A stretch of 64,000 bases of DNA from Moniliella sp. 'wahieum'. Its lineage: Eukaryota > Basidiomycota > Moniliellomycetes > Moniliellales > Moniliellaceae. Below are positions 1 to 11,431 of this stretch, piece by piece. A program made the position numbers and the translations under genes. Where the stretch lies: the NCBI GenBank assembly GCA_003971905.1, contig RSEE01000004.1, positions 1,054,001 to 1,118,000 of the forward strand. Direction: 5' to 3'. Positions within the stretch are counted from its first letter, which is position 1, and every line of letters begins with the position of its first letter. Under the pieces are notes generated by a model that searched no databases, was not told the DNA's origin, and saw only the letters and a program-made list of their open reading frames with translations.

Positions 1-784
1 TAAAACGGGCACGGTTCAACATGCCGATGGGGGCAGCCACTTTAGGGAACATCTGAATAAGAAGAGACCCAGTGCATGGGGAATGGAATGCGGGTTAGCT
101 GAGCGCAAACAAGCATATTCTCTTCTCATGCCACTGCTGAGCACACTATAATGTGTACGCACCATCGATGCACCCGTCAGTGCTGCGGGCAAGCTGGCGG
201 ACAAGATTACCGGATATCATGGACGAGGAAAAAAGACAAGGCGGCTGTGGTGTAGGGTGGGTGTGTTGTGGGTGGTGATGGGTCTGGTGAAGGGTTTTGC
301 CCAGAGGATAAAACGTGCATCTTAAGCAAAGCCGGTGGACCGAGACGGCATTCGAGGGCGCAGCTGGAGTGCGCCACCGCATGGCGCCAGTGTACGGCGT
401 TGCCTGTCTTGCTTGCGCCGCTGCTATTGCATCTCAATCAAGGTTTTGCTATAGCCCGTCTTGCGGCTGCTCAGAGCTCTCTATGACACCCGTTGCCCGC
501 TCAATAAATGACACGGCCGCCACCTCTGAAGCTAATACACAAAATGGATTGTCTCGTCGTACAGCATCCTCACCAGGACCACACATGTGCCCCATGCAGA
601 TGCTTCCAGACATGAACTCGAAAAATAGATAAGGAGAAAGACGATCATCATAGTGGGACGCTCAAGAACTCCTTCACAGAGGAAGCCACACGTATCAACA
701 GATATCCCACCAAAGTCGCCATCAGAGGGACAAAAGGAAACATGACAATTGAAGTTTTTTGTAACGGCCCATTCTACCGTATAG
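1..784. other. no gene recognised at the left edge
   Basis: I see no conserved protein in either strand. Open frames here are short and low in information. The 3' end of the Iml2-type gene may reach into this stretch if its last exon is spliced differently from the frame that ends at 785. Confidence 0.4.
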
Positions 785-3447
785 TTATTCCTTGCGTTTG
801 GGTGAGACCGACAGACCCGTCCGTGGGGCGGAAGAGGATGAGGCGTCATTCGTGCGGCGAGTCAATCTGCGTCCAACCGACCTGGTGGAATGGAAAAACG
901 AGCTTGGCTCGCCACCCTGGCTAGGGGAAGAATTGACATGGGCTGCCGGAGGGCTGTTGAATCGGTTCAAGGCAAGGTCGCGGACCGAGGAAGAACCTGG
1001 GCGGGGAAGAGTAGACAGGGCCATCTGGGAGCGGTGCACCACCATCTTCTCCAGGCCAAACGACGGACGCTCGGTTCGGAAACTTTTGCTGCGCTGCACT
1101 TCCAGAGCCTTGCCCGACACCACTTTCTTCAGTTCGAGATGGGCCTCGTACAGCTCCCCCATGCAGGCTTTCAGACGGCCCAGCTCATAATGAGCAAAAT
1201 ACAGAATCCCACATCCTCTCCACGCAAACGAGAGCCAACCGAGAAGACTTTGTGGAAACAATCAACGGCCTCGTTGGCCAGATCAGTGGCGACGGCATCT
1301 GGTCATCCGGCGGCATACGAGGGAGAGTATACTCAATTGGAACGCTGAGAAGCGAAGGATGACGCTCGAAGAAAGTAGGCAAGGGCATAGGCGCCTGCCA
1401 CTCCGAATCGTCCGATGGATTGTACGCCGAGGCAGTGGTCGATTCAAGCAAGGCAATTTCCCGCGTCACCACCGCCCCAGCTGCCTCGTACAGCAAAAAG
1501 ACGGGGTGTGGGGGAGGGTGTGCCAAATGTAGGCAAACTCAAGTCCAGGAAGAGTGAGGCGGCCGTTCTGGATAAACTTCTTGGCTCGTCCGATGGCAAA
1601 GCGCTCGGCTCCAATCGACTGTCCAGCAACTCGCTGGCTCAACAGAGGCACGGTCGCCATAATCGTCTTGGCCCGCTGAATCGTCGCCTCGTCTTGTTGC
1701 CCCGACTTTGTCTGGTTCTTGGCCGAGTATAGAGACAAGGCTTTAGTACTGGAATAACGCCTTCGTGAACGACGATTGGCGCGAGAGAGCATCGAAACAC
1801 TCAAACGCTCGCTCGTGATCAGCTAGGGTAAGATATGCCAAGGCCAAGTCCCAATACACAAGGTGGCTCAGCTCGCGGTACTGGTGTTGACACGTAATGG
1901 CGTTGCGGTACGACTCCATGGCTCGTTCAGGAAGGGCCAGCATACTGAGCATGCGACCTTGGAAAAAGTGGAAAAAGAAGCCTTGTGGGAAACGTTGAGG
2001 TGAATTGCAAAACCTTGTCGGCCAGCTCAAGGTTAACCGTCGGGATGGCCACGTAGGAACTGACAAATAGATTGTAGGTCAGAATGGTGAGGTCACACAA
2101 CGGTCGGCGGAGTCCCTCTTGCGCGATATCAATCCCCGGAGCGGTCGAGGCAGATGTCCAGCCTCCAGCTTGACTCAAAATGTCCATCGCCCGCTCCCGA
2201 TCCGTCGAGTAGCCGATCCGTCCCAGCACTTTACCTGCCACTGCCGGTAATAAAGAGAGGACAAGGGTACAGATACCGTAAGACAGTTGCATCCCGCACC
2301 GTAGATCCACGTCTACGGCAAAATCCTCCGGTTTCGGACCGCCATGCTTGCCTTGAGCCAGTTGTTCCCGCGCCTGTGCAGCCTCAGCGTCTTGGCGGCG
2401 GCAAAACTGCTCCAGCTGACGAATGATGAGGTACGCTTTCCGCAGGTTGATCACATGGCGGCCAGCTTGGCTGCATCGCGCGACATGAAGATGCCAACAA
2501 TCGAGACAATCAAGCACGACTCGGCGTAGATGAGCTCGGCTTGCTGCTGAACAAAGGTCATTGACGCCAAAAAGCTGCTGTCCGACCGGCCTGGCACAGG
2601 GATCGTGGGCCGTTTCTTCCGCAACAGCTTGGCGATTCCTTGCATGTTGGGCACACAGGACCCCGGTCTGGAGGTGAGCTTGCTCAAAGGTCATGATGGC
2701 TTTGACTCCATTGATCAACGCCATGGCAATTGCCATGTACATCCGTGTCCCGGCCGTTTTGGGCTACGGCCTCACTCTCGGTCATCTTTGAATTCAAAAA
2801 TAAGTCCATGATCAGATGCGATGTGCGCACATCCTCGCGCATCTCGGCCTCGGTCTGCTCCACATGTGCCTTGGTCAATTTAAATCGAGGGATGTAGTCC
2901 GGCCAGACATAAGCTGGATGGGACACAGTCTCGTCCGACGCCAAGGAAACCCGTCGCCGTCATTTGTGCCCCACTCCAAGGAGCTGCGATCCGTGCCGGT
3001 CGAGACACTGAGTTCTGAACCCGGTCCGGTTACATGTCCCGAAGCCGGCTCGCCCAGGGAGAGTTCATCGACACTGCTTCCTGTGACATTGGTTCCATCC
3101 GTCGACATGGATGCCACCGAGGCAATGGCCGAGGAGGCCCGCATGGGCAGAGAGGAGGACACGGAAGTGGCGGTGGTGCGCCGTGATGTGACTGAAAATT
3201 CGGTTGCGCTGCCCGAATGGGAGGCGGAGCGTGGGCGGAAGCCAGACTGAGAGGCTCCAGTCGGTAGAACCGGCAGCTTGGATGTAGGTGGAGGAGAGAC
3301 AACGGATCCGCCTTGCGAGGAAGAGGACAAACGTGCGCCAGGCTGACGACCTCCTCGCGAGGGATCCGTCGCCGGCATAGGAGAGTTGAGCTGCAACGAG
3401 TTAGAACGATGGAGAGTGGTGCGAGGTGCTGGGGAAGCTAGATTCAT
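785..3447 (-). CDS. Iml2/TTC39-family TPR protein (frameshifted)
   Basis: Resembles the fungal Iml2 / animal TTC39 family (DUF3808), helical TPR-like proteins linked in yeast to lipid droplets and inclusion-body clearance. From the N terminus: a Ser-rich leader (3447 to about 2945); a helical start containing SHLIMDLFLNSKMTESEA; a membrane-like segment with IAMALINGVKAIMTFEQ (about 2740-2690); AELIYAESCLIVSIVGIFMSRD (in two frames, about 2550-2460); the family core YGICTLVLSLLPA followed by LGRIGYSTDRERAMDIL (about 2290-2190); TPR-like helices around 1930-1800; and ERFAIGRAKKFIQNGRLTLPGLE (about 1600-1530, frame-consistent). The reading frame changes at least at about 2940, 2690, 2455 and 2030. 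The C terminus (below 1300) is less certain. It lies 78 bp downstream of the Csr1-like stop, a tight tandem pair. The family call rests on remembered motifs, not a search. Confidence 0.7.
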
Positions 3448-3524
3448 CGAAGCGCGCGATACGATTGGGTGAGAAGGACTGAACAGTTTTGGAGACGTAG
3501 GTGGGGCTCAATTCGGGAGGGCGT

Positions 3525-5249
3525 TCACTGCCACAGGCACCGAACCGTGACGAAGATGAATGTGTCATCAGGTCCCCCGTTTTGAGCAAGCCACGACAAG
3601 AGCGCCGGTATGGAGTGGGCAGTACCAACCAATACCGGGGCCAGATCGGTACCTGCGGGAGGGCAAACGTAGCTTCCATCCTCTTGCAGAATCCCAATCC
3701 TATGGTACACATTCGGTGCACGTGGTATGGCTGCGCTTGAAGAGCCTGAAGGCGAAGTTGGACCTGCTGCACTGACCGTGCGTGGAGCACGCTCTCCCAT
3801 GCTGCCGCAGGAGCTTGATCCATGGTAGAATTGTTCGCCGAGAGCACCAGGAAGCGGTGGTAGCCTCGAATTTTTGAAGTAATTCTTCGCGCTCAGTCCG
3901 AATCAGTTTGCGAGTATTGGCATGAACAGCGGATGCTGTTTCGCGGGAACCAGGTGGGGGGTAGATGACTTCTGCGCCTGCCCCCCAAGTGGGGAGGGAG
4001 GACGAGTTCGGGGGGGAAAGCAAGCCAGGGGGCCAAGTCGGCGAGGGTGGTGGAAAAGCGGATCTTGGCGAGGATGGGTTCGACCATGGGCTGGAGCATC
4101 TTCCATACATTGCTAAAGACCCAGGGCGAGGCATGGATCCAGATGCGCGCGACGCGCTCGGGGAACAAAACGGCCATATATCGGACGGCAAACAGGACCG
4201 CTTGCCAATCCATTGATTTTATAGTAAAGTTGACCAAGCTAAATAGGATCGACACCTTGCCGGCACCGCCGTTCGGAATGCTGGTGGCGCTGGGTTCGAG
4301 GGGAGCAGCGCCAGCGCAAGTGCAAGCCGACAGGAGGCAAAGCAGCATATGCCGTTGCATCGTTTCGGTCGACTGGGCTGTCGCGGAATGCTTGCCCACT
4401 CGGACCACCATGACCGGCGAGCCATCTTTGGCAACGGTTTCGACAACACCGAGCTGGTGGCGCCAGAGACGGAGGGCACCTGGAGCGGTTTGCAGTGAGG
4501 CTTCGCCATGGCGTAAGAGGGACGGTACGTCCAGTTCGTACCAATACGAAAGGGCTCCACACAAGCTGTGGGACGGATGCGAGTGAAGATAGCGAACACG
4601 AGCACGACAAGAAGTCACCAAAAGCAAAAGGCAGTGTGAAGAAAATCAGCGGATGTTCGGGCACAGGTGTGTAGGGTACGTTTTACTTACAGTCCTAAGG
4701 AACGGTCGACATGAAAGTCTCGTGCGCGAAGGAAGCGCACGAGGACGGCATCGGGGTAGTCAGTTTGGACGTACTCCCAAAATGCGGTGCGCAGAAGAGG
4801 TCCGCCGTAGCGGGAGAGAAAGAGAGAGGGAGCGGATTGTTCGGCTTGGAGAGTGGTCGCAGCACGTAGTTGGACCGTGGCATCTTCCGTGCGCGACAGC
4901 TGGCTCTGTGCCATGGCCTCCCGCTCGGCCGAGGGGTGGGCAGGCACAGCGCGAACCCCTCCATTGGCCAACACAGTCGCAGACACATCAGGCTTCTGCG
5001 AGAAGAGAGCCAGGAGGCGGGACCAGAGAAGCTGAAGCGCCTGTTCCTGGCTGGGGCTGAGCGGAAGGGACGCGTCGGGTGTGCGGGGATGGGGGGGACG
5101 GGGGGAGGGGGGGAGGAGGAGGCGGGAGGAGCGCCGTTGTCGGCGGCGAGGCTGGATCCTTGGGCGTGGGCCATAGCGAAGGCGGCAGCCAAGACGGGGA
5201 AAGGGGGGGATGGTGGCGAGGGGAAGAGGGCCTGCGCCTCAAGTGCCAT
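3525..5249 (-). CDS. CSR1: Csr1-like Sec14/CRAL-TRIO phosphatidylinositol transfer protein
   Basis: A Sec14-superfamily lipid-transfer protein of the yeast Csr1 (Sfh2) type. The N-terminal region reads LSPSQEQALQLLWSRLLALF (5060-5000), like the Csr1 N terminus. Then comes the CRAL-TRIO-N signature DAVLVRFLRARDFHVDRSL (4745-4695). An intron at 4566-4690 (donor GTAAGT, acceptor CCCACAG) joins phase-perfectly to LLCGALSYWYELDVPSLL. The CRAL-TRIO core follows, with FTIKSMDWQAVLFAVRYM, then FPERVARIWIHASPWVFSNVW (4220-4110), and FSTTLADLAPWL. Frameshifts are needed in a G/C-rich run near 5080-5110, near 4020, and near 3840 and 3720; the best C-terminal frame ends at 3525. The ATG at 5249 is the first in the frame with the Pro-rich leader. 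The lipid ligand cannot be read from sequence. Confidence 0.8.
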
Positions 5250-6220
5250 GGGTGTGGGCTGCGGGCTGCTGTAGGCCACCCCACCCGCAGGGCCCACTTC
5301 TTGGGGTAGAAGTGAGTCAAATGAGCGATTTATACCAAGTGGCAGGGGCCAAGTGGGGTCAATTTGCACCGATGTATGTCGCATCATTAACAGCGCCCAG
5401 AACAGCCGTGGCGGATCCGCGGTGTCCCAGACGCTAATCTACACCACGTTGGTCGGCCTCGCTGCTCAGATTGAGCGTGGTGTGTGCTGACCCACTCACC
5501 TCGGCCATCATGATGCACATACCTACACAGGTCCAGCAAGAAGATGCCCCACTCACCGAAACTTCGGTCTTTGGCCATTCGCCACACAGACAAGATGCAT
5601 GACCTAGGGGAGATGGAGCGACGCGAGCGCTCTGCATGGACAAATTGCCCGTCTCCGTTACCGCAGACGCACACCATCGTAGCGTCCGACTTTGGGCTCA
5701 GCACAAATTTTGGGCAACACGAGCATGGCGGAGGTGAACCCTTCGTAAACCATTCCAGTCGTCAAGCCCTTCACATGAATGGACTGTCATTGATCATCTT
5801 CGTATGCTGCGTCTCGGGACAGGTTCGCCACATGCCTTCAACAATAGCAAGAAAAATATTGTCGATGGCGGAGGTATGTTGCAAGGCGGACAGGAGGGGG
5901 AGGGGAATACACGTGAGGATAATACAAGGGAAAAGACTCGAAGCGCTTGGTTCAGACGCAGCGGTAGGAGAAAGGAGGGAACACCAGACAAGATCGCACT
6001 GGGCCTTGGCTCCCCTTCTCGGCCATGTGCATGCTTCTTGCACGAATGCGACGAGCGTAGCGGAGTAGAATTAGTGCTGCGGGCAAAACAGTAGCGGAGA
6101 TGTGACAGAGACAGGGACAAACAATAGGGGTGGTACACTGCCCCATGCTCAGCGACGGTCCTACAAGAGAGAGCAGCAGGATGCTGTTTCGATCTCGGGC
6201 GTTGGCAAAGGCGAGTGGGG
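5250..6220. other. intergenic between Csr1-like gene and NC2beta
   Basis: About 970 bp between two minus-strand genes. It should hold the Csr1-like promoter and the NC2beta 3' flank. Open frames of up to 174 codons exist on both strands, but none has recognisable motifs or a consistent splice pattern. No TGA-heptad array was seen. Confidence 0.5.
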
Positions 6221-6720
6221 TCAGTTGGCCGCATCGTACCGCGCCTTAGATTGGGCAAAGAGCATTTCCTGGTGCTTCAGCAGCTCTTCGGGGCTCATGC
6301 CCGTGTCCTTCATCTTACGAGACTTGGATTCACGTTCCTTGGTAATGGTCTTATGGCTCTGCAGTGTCGGCCACGGCGGGAGCGAACTGGTCAAAGCCAG
6401 GTCCTTGAGGGCCTGCAGCACATGTTCAGGTGCAATGGTCTTTTTTGCGTCGCGTTCACAGATCTCGTTGGACTCGCTCGAGACGAGGTGGATGAACTCG
6501 ACGCAGCACTCGATGAATAGGTCGCGTGTGTCGCGGGCGCACGAGAGCTCGGGCGGGAGGGCGGCTGAGAGAGAAGGGTGGCGTGTGAGATCGAGAGCAC
6601 ATATGAGGCAACGAGAGGCAACAGGAACGCACCTTGAATGATCTTCTGGATAGTTGCCTTGGGCAGCGAGAGTTCATCTTCGGTTGAGCCTGATGCGGCA
6701 AAGGCCTCGTCGTCCGACAT
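6221..6720 (-). CDS. NCB2: Negative cofactor 2 beta (Dr1), histone-fold TBP regulator
   Basis: Histone-fold beta subunit of NC2, which with NC2alpha binds TBP-DNA and blocks or redirects pre-initiation complex assembly in the nucleus. Exon 1 (6720-6633) encodes MSDDEAFAASG then ELSLPKATIQKIIQ. A 68-nt intron (6565-6632, GTGCGT...CTCTCAG) follows. Exon 2 (6564-6221) continues with ALPPELSCARDTRDLFIECC, EFIHLVSSESNEICERDAKK, TIAPEHVLQALKDL and, after the fold, MSPEELLKHQEMLFAQSKAR. These match Dr1 closely. Between 6394 and 6358 the translation is out of register (ALTSSLPPWPTLQS). Shifting one base gives GFDQFAPAVADTAE, the expected helix, so two compensating indels flank this stretch. Total length is about 143 residues, as in compact fungal homologues. 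Confidence 0.92.
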
Positions 6721-7102
6721 GGGCGCGAGCGCAGCAGCAAAAGCACAAGGAACGGCGGGCGTAGGCGGGCGTAGGCGTAGGCGGAGCGTCAAGGAAAACG
6801 CGCCAAAAAGAAAAAAATCGGGGACAATCACCTGACCAGGCCAAGAGGAGGAGTAGGGTTACGCCCAAGCGCGGCTGGACAAGCGGCTGAAGGCAGGGGT
6901 GGGGGTGGGCTGGAGGTGGGGCCGAGCCAGCGGCGGCGGCTCGTCTAAATATAAGCAGTCCACGCAGCGCATGTGCTGCCGCAGCCTGCCGCCAGAGCGC
7001 GCTCCCGGCAGCTGCGCTCAGGCGCTCCGTTGACGTTCAGAACGCTGAGCTCAGCCGCAAAATTCAGCTGAATGCCCCCGTACCTGGTGCCCGCTCAGCC
7101 GA

Positions 7103-7123
7103 TGATGCGTGATGCATGATAGG
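7103..7123. repeat. TGA-N4 heptad array
   Basis: Three TGA triplets at exact 7-bp spacing (7103, 7110, 7117) separated by TGCG and TGCA, then TAGG. Confidence 0.7.
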
Positions 7124-7277
7124 TGTTCACTGTGCTGCCGTGCTGACCCTCGCCCGTTCGCCCCGTGCCTGGCGACCGAGCTGTGTGCGGCCGTACAGCG
7201 CCAGTCTTTGCCTTGTTATTTTTCCCACCTCGGCCTGGTCTGCTCTCTGCCCCCCCGCGCGGGCTGGAAGCACGCCA

Positions 7278-7313
7278 TGCATGATGCATGATGCATGATT
7301 AATGATTGGTTGA
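7278..7313. repeat. TGA-N4 heptad array
   Basis: TGCA, then TGA at 7282, 7289, 7296 and 7303 (exact 7-bp period) with spacers TGCA, TGCA, TTAA and TTGG, then a TGA one base out of phase at 7311. Three of the four spacers are self-complementary. Confidence 0.8.
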
Positions 7314-7967
7314 CCCGGAGGCTGCCCTGTGTCCGGTGACCCGGCCTGATCGAGCCCGCCAGCGGAATTTTTGGCGCCCAGGCTACTGCGGAGTCGGTGC
7401 GGAATGTGGACAGCGCAAGTGTCGTTTGGAATTTGAAATGTGGCCGCGCCTCAAGCTCTGTCCCCACTTCATCACCTGCCCCACTTGTCTCTCAGCGCAT
7501 GTGCCAACTACACTGCTCCACCTACTTCACCTCGGCTTCGCTCGGCGCTAAGCGCCGGCACTCGTGTCTGCCTGTATTCTCATATCCATCCATGCCCACC
7601 CATGAGAGAAATATTCAATCGTGAGGTCGGCATGGAAGGGGAACTTGGCCAGATGTGGGCGCGCCAATGCCGCTGTGTCCCGAGTATAGCCTCAGTTCCA
7701 ACGCCCTCCCCCTCTCCTCCACTGGCATCACCTCTGTCCCAAGCATGCACGGCGCGCGCGGTTCATCGTGGTATAGTTTAAAGCGGACGGAACAGGCTGT
7801 AGGCGCAGGGTGAAGGCGGCGCAGGGCAGAGAAAAGGGGGGTGCTAGGGCGGGTGGACGGCCGGCAAAAAATCAGGGGTATAGTGGAGCTGGTCGGCACA
7901 GGCGCGGGAGCGAGGGCGTGAAAGAAAGATGCCGGGGAGGGGCGGGATGAGGGGCACACCACTATTC

Positions 7968-9636
7968 TCAAGGCATCCACAGCTTCACTGTCAAGTCCAC
8001 CGACCCTGTCGCGACCACATTGACCGTCTTGCGCGTGTCAGTGGCGCGGGTTAGGACGCCATTCCCAATCCCATTTCCATTCCTTGTGTCCGCAGGTCCA
8101 TCGGACGACGCCCCCTCGACCCGGGCGCGGCCCCAGGCAACGGTAGTGACAAAGTGGTTGTGCGCTTCGAGGGTACGAGAGGTGCGGCCCGAGGCCAGGT
8201 CCCACACCTTGAGCGTCTTGTCATCCGACACGGACAGAAGAAATTTCCCGTTGGGCGCAAAGACCAGTCCTCGGACCCAATTGTCGTGCCCAACGAGCGT
8301 TTTGAGACAGGCGCCACTGCGCGTATCCCACAAACGGATCGTTGTGTCCCGACTGCCGGTAGCGGCGAACAGACCCGGTTGTCGCTCCTTGCTCTGTCGA
8401 TGGATTTGCGACGTTAGTATGCTGTTCCGCTCTCCCCCGAGCCGACTCGTTGGGAGGCAGGGGTACGTACCGAAGGGGAGCCAGTCAGTTCAAACAGCGC
8501 TGGGTACGCTGCCAGTGGTGCAAAGACGGCAACCTCGACCACATGCTCGTGGCCACGCAGCTCATTCTTGGTCTCGCCCGTATTGGGGTCCCAGGTCCGA
8601 GCGGTTTGGTCGTTGGAGGCACTGATCATCATCTTCCCGTCTTCGGATGGACTGATCCAGCGTACCCACTCCGCATGACCCGTCAAGGTGCGGACACAGA
8701 AGCCACTGGCCACTTCCCATATCCGAATCGTCCGATCTCGACTGGCACTGGCCAGGTACGTGTCCCCTGGTAAAAACTTCACACTGGAAATGCTGTGGTC
8801 GTGGCCATAGAGTGTCTTGACCGTCTTCCACTCGTTGGTCGTGTCCCAAAGGCGGATGGTCAGGTCAGAGGAACAAGATGCTGGAGCAGACAACAGAACA
8901 GCATCAGTCAGTCTCTCTCGTGTTGGGCCATGAGGAGGAAACGAAAAGAGTGTGTATGGGAGGTAGGCACTCACCTAGAAAGGTGCCCTTCGAATCAAAA
9001 TCAACGTCCTGCACAGCCTTGGTGTGACCCTTGAGCGTGCGCTCAAATTCGCCGGTTTCCCAATCCCATACTTTGATCGAAGAGTCCTCAGAGGCAGAAA
9101 CTAGGAGGCTAAAGACTGGGTGGAAGGTAACCGAGTCACTGGGTTGCGGTGGCTGGCCAGCGTGTACCTGGCCGGTATGCGGGGAGTCCAGTCCACTTGG
9201 GACGCGGAACGGCGCGTGCCAGCGGGGGTCGAGGCAAGCTCCTCGGTCAAGAGGCGTTCTTGGCTTCAGCTCCATGATCTGCGGACATACAGGATGCAAT
9301 GCGGTTAGAAGCAAGGCCGCAGAGGCGCATCCAGGCCCAAGCAGGCGCACGACGCACCTTCTTTTGCAGCCTAATCACACTTGTCCATTTCTTTTCGAGT
9401 AGGCCAGCGTACTTGGCTTTGGAGTCGACGACAAACTCTTCCTGCTCCGTCTCCTTGGCGAGGGCGTCAAAGGATGCGGTGAGGCCATTGGACTGGAAGT
9501 AGTCGAGGATGGAGTGGTTGCTGCGTGCCACAAGAGGAGTCAGATCTCAGAACGATGAGCGGGGAGGGAGGCGGACAAAGGCAGGCTTCACCCACAGTTC
9601 TTCTTTCTGCCGCTCGGAGAGCAGCGTTGGCGGCAT
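7968..9636 (-). CDS. PAC1: PAC1/LIS1 nuclear distribution protein (dynein regulator)
   Basis: WD40 dynein regulator needed for nuclear migration, acting with NudE on cytoplasmic dynein at microtubule plus ends. Five exons: 9636-9596, 9520-9358, 9278-8975, 8880-8471 and 8393-7968. Introns of 75, 79, 94 and 77 nt all have GT-AG ends, and the last carries TACTAAC. The exon sum is 1344 nt, an unbroken 447-codon frame. The N terminus [21 protein letters not shown] is the LisH motif, followed by a coiled coil ([20 protein letters not shown]). Seven WD40 blades follow, including [68 protein letters not shown] and the closing [15 protein letters not shown] low-complexity insert (GNGIGNG) sits before the last blade. 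The usual length is 410-460. This is one of two larger genes here without frameshifts. Confidence 0.96.
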
Positions 9637-10451
9637 GGCGGCGAGGTGAACGGAGAGGGAGTGCGCCACACTCGCTGGGAGGAGGGGTAGGGGAGGGGGG
9701 CTAGAGAGGGCGCGGCGGGTGCAGGTGACGGGAGGCAGCGGTGGGGCGTCGGTGCAGTTGGACTGTGATTGATTAATGATTGGCCAGCCCAGAGGAAACC
9801 AACACAATGCAACCTGCGCCGGCCACACACTGGCGCTGCCAGCCAGACCCCGCGCTGCGCCGCCTCTCCTGGCCCGCACACGCGAGTATGGCGCGCGTTG
9901 GGCAGGCGGGCGAGCCTCAGGCGCTCACCCCTGCCTGTCTGCCTTCGCCTGTCTGCCTCACCACTTTTTAGCCTGGGCGCTCCCTCCGGCCTCGGGCTTT
10001 CACGCAGGGTTCGTGCGCCATCCAGATGCTGGCTGGGCTGCCTACGCGCATCCGTCGCTGGCCTGCGTGCCTCCCCCGCCATGCCGTTCCCCCTGCGACG
10101 GTGCGGGGGCTGCTGGCTGCCTGGGGTTCTCTCCACCCCCGCCTCTGGATCTGGCCGACGGGACTACTAGTTCGTTCATGCTATCCCTGCTGTTTCTCCC
10201 CCATGGCCCCTGCAGCCGCGTGGTGACGTAATTCCGCCTGAAATCGGTTCCGTCCGGTTGGATTTCAATGGGCAGCTGGCCAGGTCGAAGCAAGCAAGCA
10301 GTAAAATTAAAACAGCTTCGCGGGCCACGCGTTGCTTGCGTCGGTGCTGGCTGGTGGTGCGTCTCTGTACTTAATCGTCTCTTCCCGCGCAGCCTCACCT
10401 CGCCCGCCGCCCGCCGCCCCTTCCCTTTCCCCCTTCCCCTTTCTATCCGCC
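9637..10451. other. divergent promoter region PAC1 / PSMG2
   Basis: About 815 bp shared by PAC1 (leftward) and the proteasome chaperone gene (rightward). A short heptad array lies at 9766-9783 (TGA, TTAA, TGA, TTGG). The rest is GC-rich with no coding region I can support. Confidence 0.5.
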
Positions 10452-11380
10452 ATGGCCCAGACCGCCTTTGCTCTCTGACCCCTCTCTCCCCTGCCTTGGC
10501 AGCCTCCTCCGCTCCCCACCCGTTCCAGGGCGACACGCTGCTGTTGCCGTGCGTGTCCATTGGCTCGGTGCCGCAACTGGCGTTTGACCTTTTGGTCCAC
10601 GCGCCCCACCTGGGCTTTGACCGAACAGCGCGCGTGCAAGCCAGTCGATGGTGTGTCCCATTCGCCGGTCCGCTCGATTCCTTGCCGCCCGCCTCGTCCA
10701 AGCTGCCTGCTACCTTTCCCACCGACATCTCCACCGCCCTCGAGCTCTACCGCTCGCCAAAGCGCCAGCTAACCCTGCTGCACCAGCGCAGTCCCGTGCT
10801 CAAGTCTCAAAAGACTGCCTTTCTCACCGCGCTGCTGGACTGGATCGAAGCCCAACGCTTTGCCCAAGTCATCCTGGTGGCCAGCTTGGACGCTGGCCTG
10901 CGCATTGATCCCGAACTGACAACGCCCGTGCTGCACTGGGTCCCGTCTCGCGCCGCCGCGGTGGGCGATGGGTTGCTCCATTTCATCACCACCACCACCC
11001 CCGTCTTCACCCCGACCCGCTCCCCGGATTGCCAGCGCGGCAACCCGACACACATACCGACGCGGTGCCACCCCTTCCGGGCGCCGGCCTCGCACGAAGC
11101 TTGCTCCGTGCAGCCGTCCAAAGGGCGGACATGCCCCCTTGCGCCGCCCTCCTCCTCTTTGCCGGCGAGGGGACAACCGGGGCGATGCTCATGCGCTAGC
11201 TGGGTTGTTGGCACGTGGCTTGGGCGTGACAGAAACCAAAGGTACGTGGCTTGCCTGCGCCAGCGTGCGGCCCGAGGGGAGCACTGACCAGTCCATGGGT
11301 GGGGCGGGACAGAGTTTGAAGAGCCACTGAGTTGGCAGAGCATGTTTGGGCCCAAGTACGACCAGACGTTGTATGGCTAA
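10452..11380 (+). CDS. ADD66: Proteasome assembly chaperone 2 (PSMG2/Pba2-Add66)
   Basis: Chaperone that pairs with Pba1/PSMG1 to guide 20S proteasome alpha-ring assembly in the cytosol. The core reads FQGDTLLLPCVSIGSVPQLA (from 10528), then ALELYRSPKRQLTLLHQRSP and FLTALLDWIEAQRFAQVILV, in PSMG2 order. The later part changes frame: PLPGAGLARSLLRAAVQRAD (about 11075), then, after a lost G in the GGGG at 11169-11172, GDNRGDAHALAGLLARGLGV. A 50-nt intron (11242-11291, GTACGT...CTGACCAG) leads to a last exon ending SWQSMFGPKYDQTLYG, the expected W..(L/M)FG terminus. The ATG at 10452 (CCATGG context) is one frame off the core, needing an indel near 10470; a further shift lies near 10980. Neighbour NFU1 converges from the right. 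Confidence 0.82.
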
Positions 11381-11431
11381 TGCTGCGTCTCGAAACGAAA
11401 GGAGAACCAAGTTATCAAGACCAATTTCATT

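Larger units (their letters stand above)
6721..7967. other. intergenic with TGA-heptad arrays
   Basis: Between NC2beta (its start) and PAC1 (its stop), both on minus. It holds an A/T-rich TATA-like stretch near 6948-6953 and two heptad arrays at 7103-7123 and 7278-7313. I see no coding region with family support; open frames on both strands are short. Confidence 0.6.
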
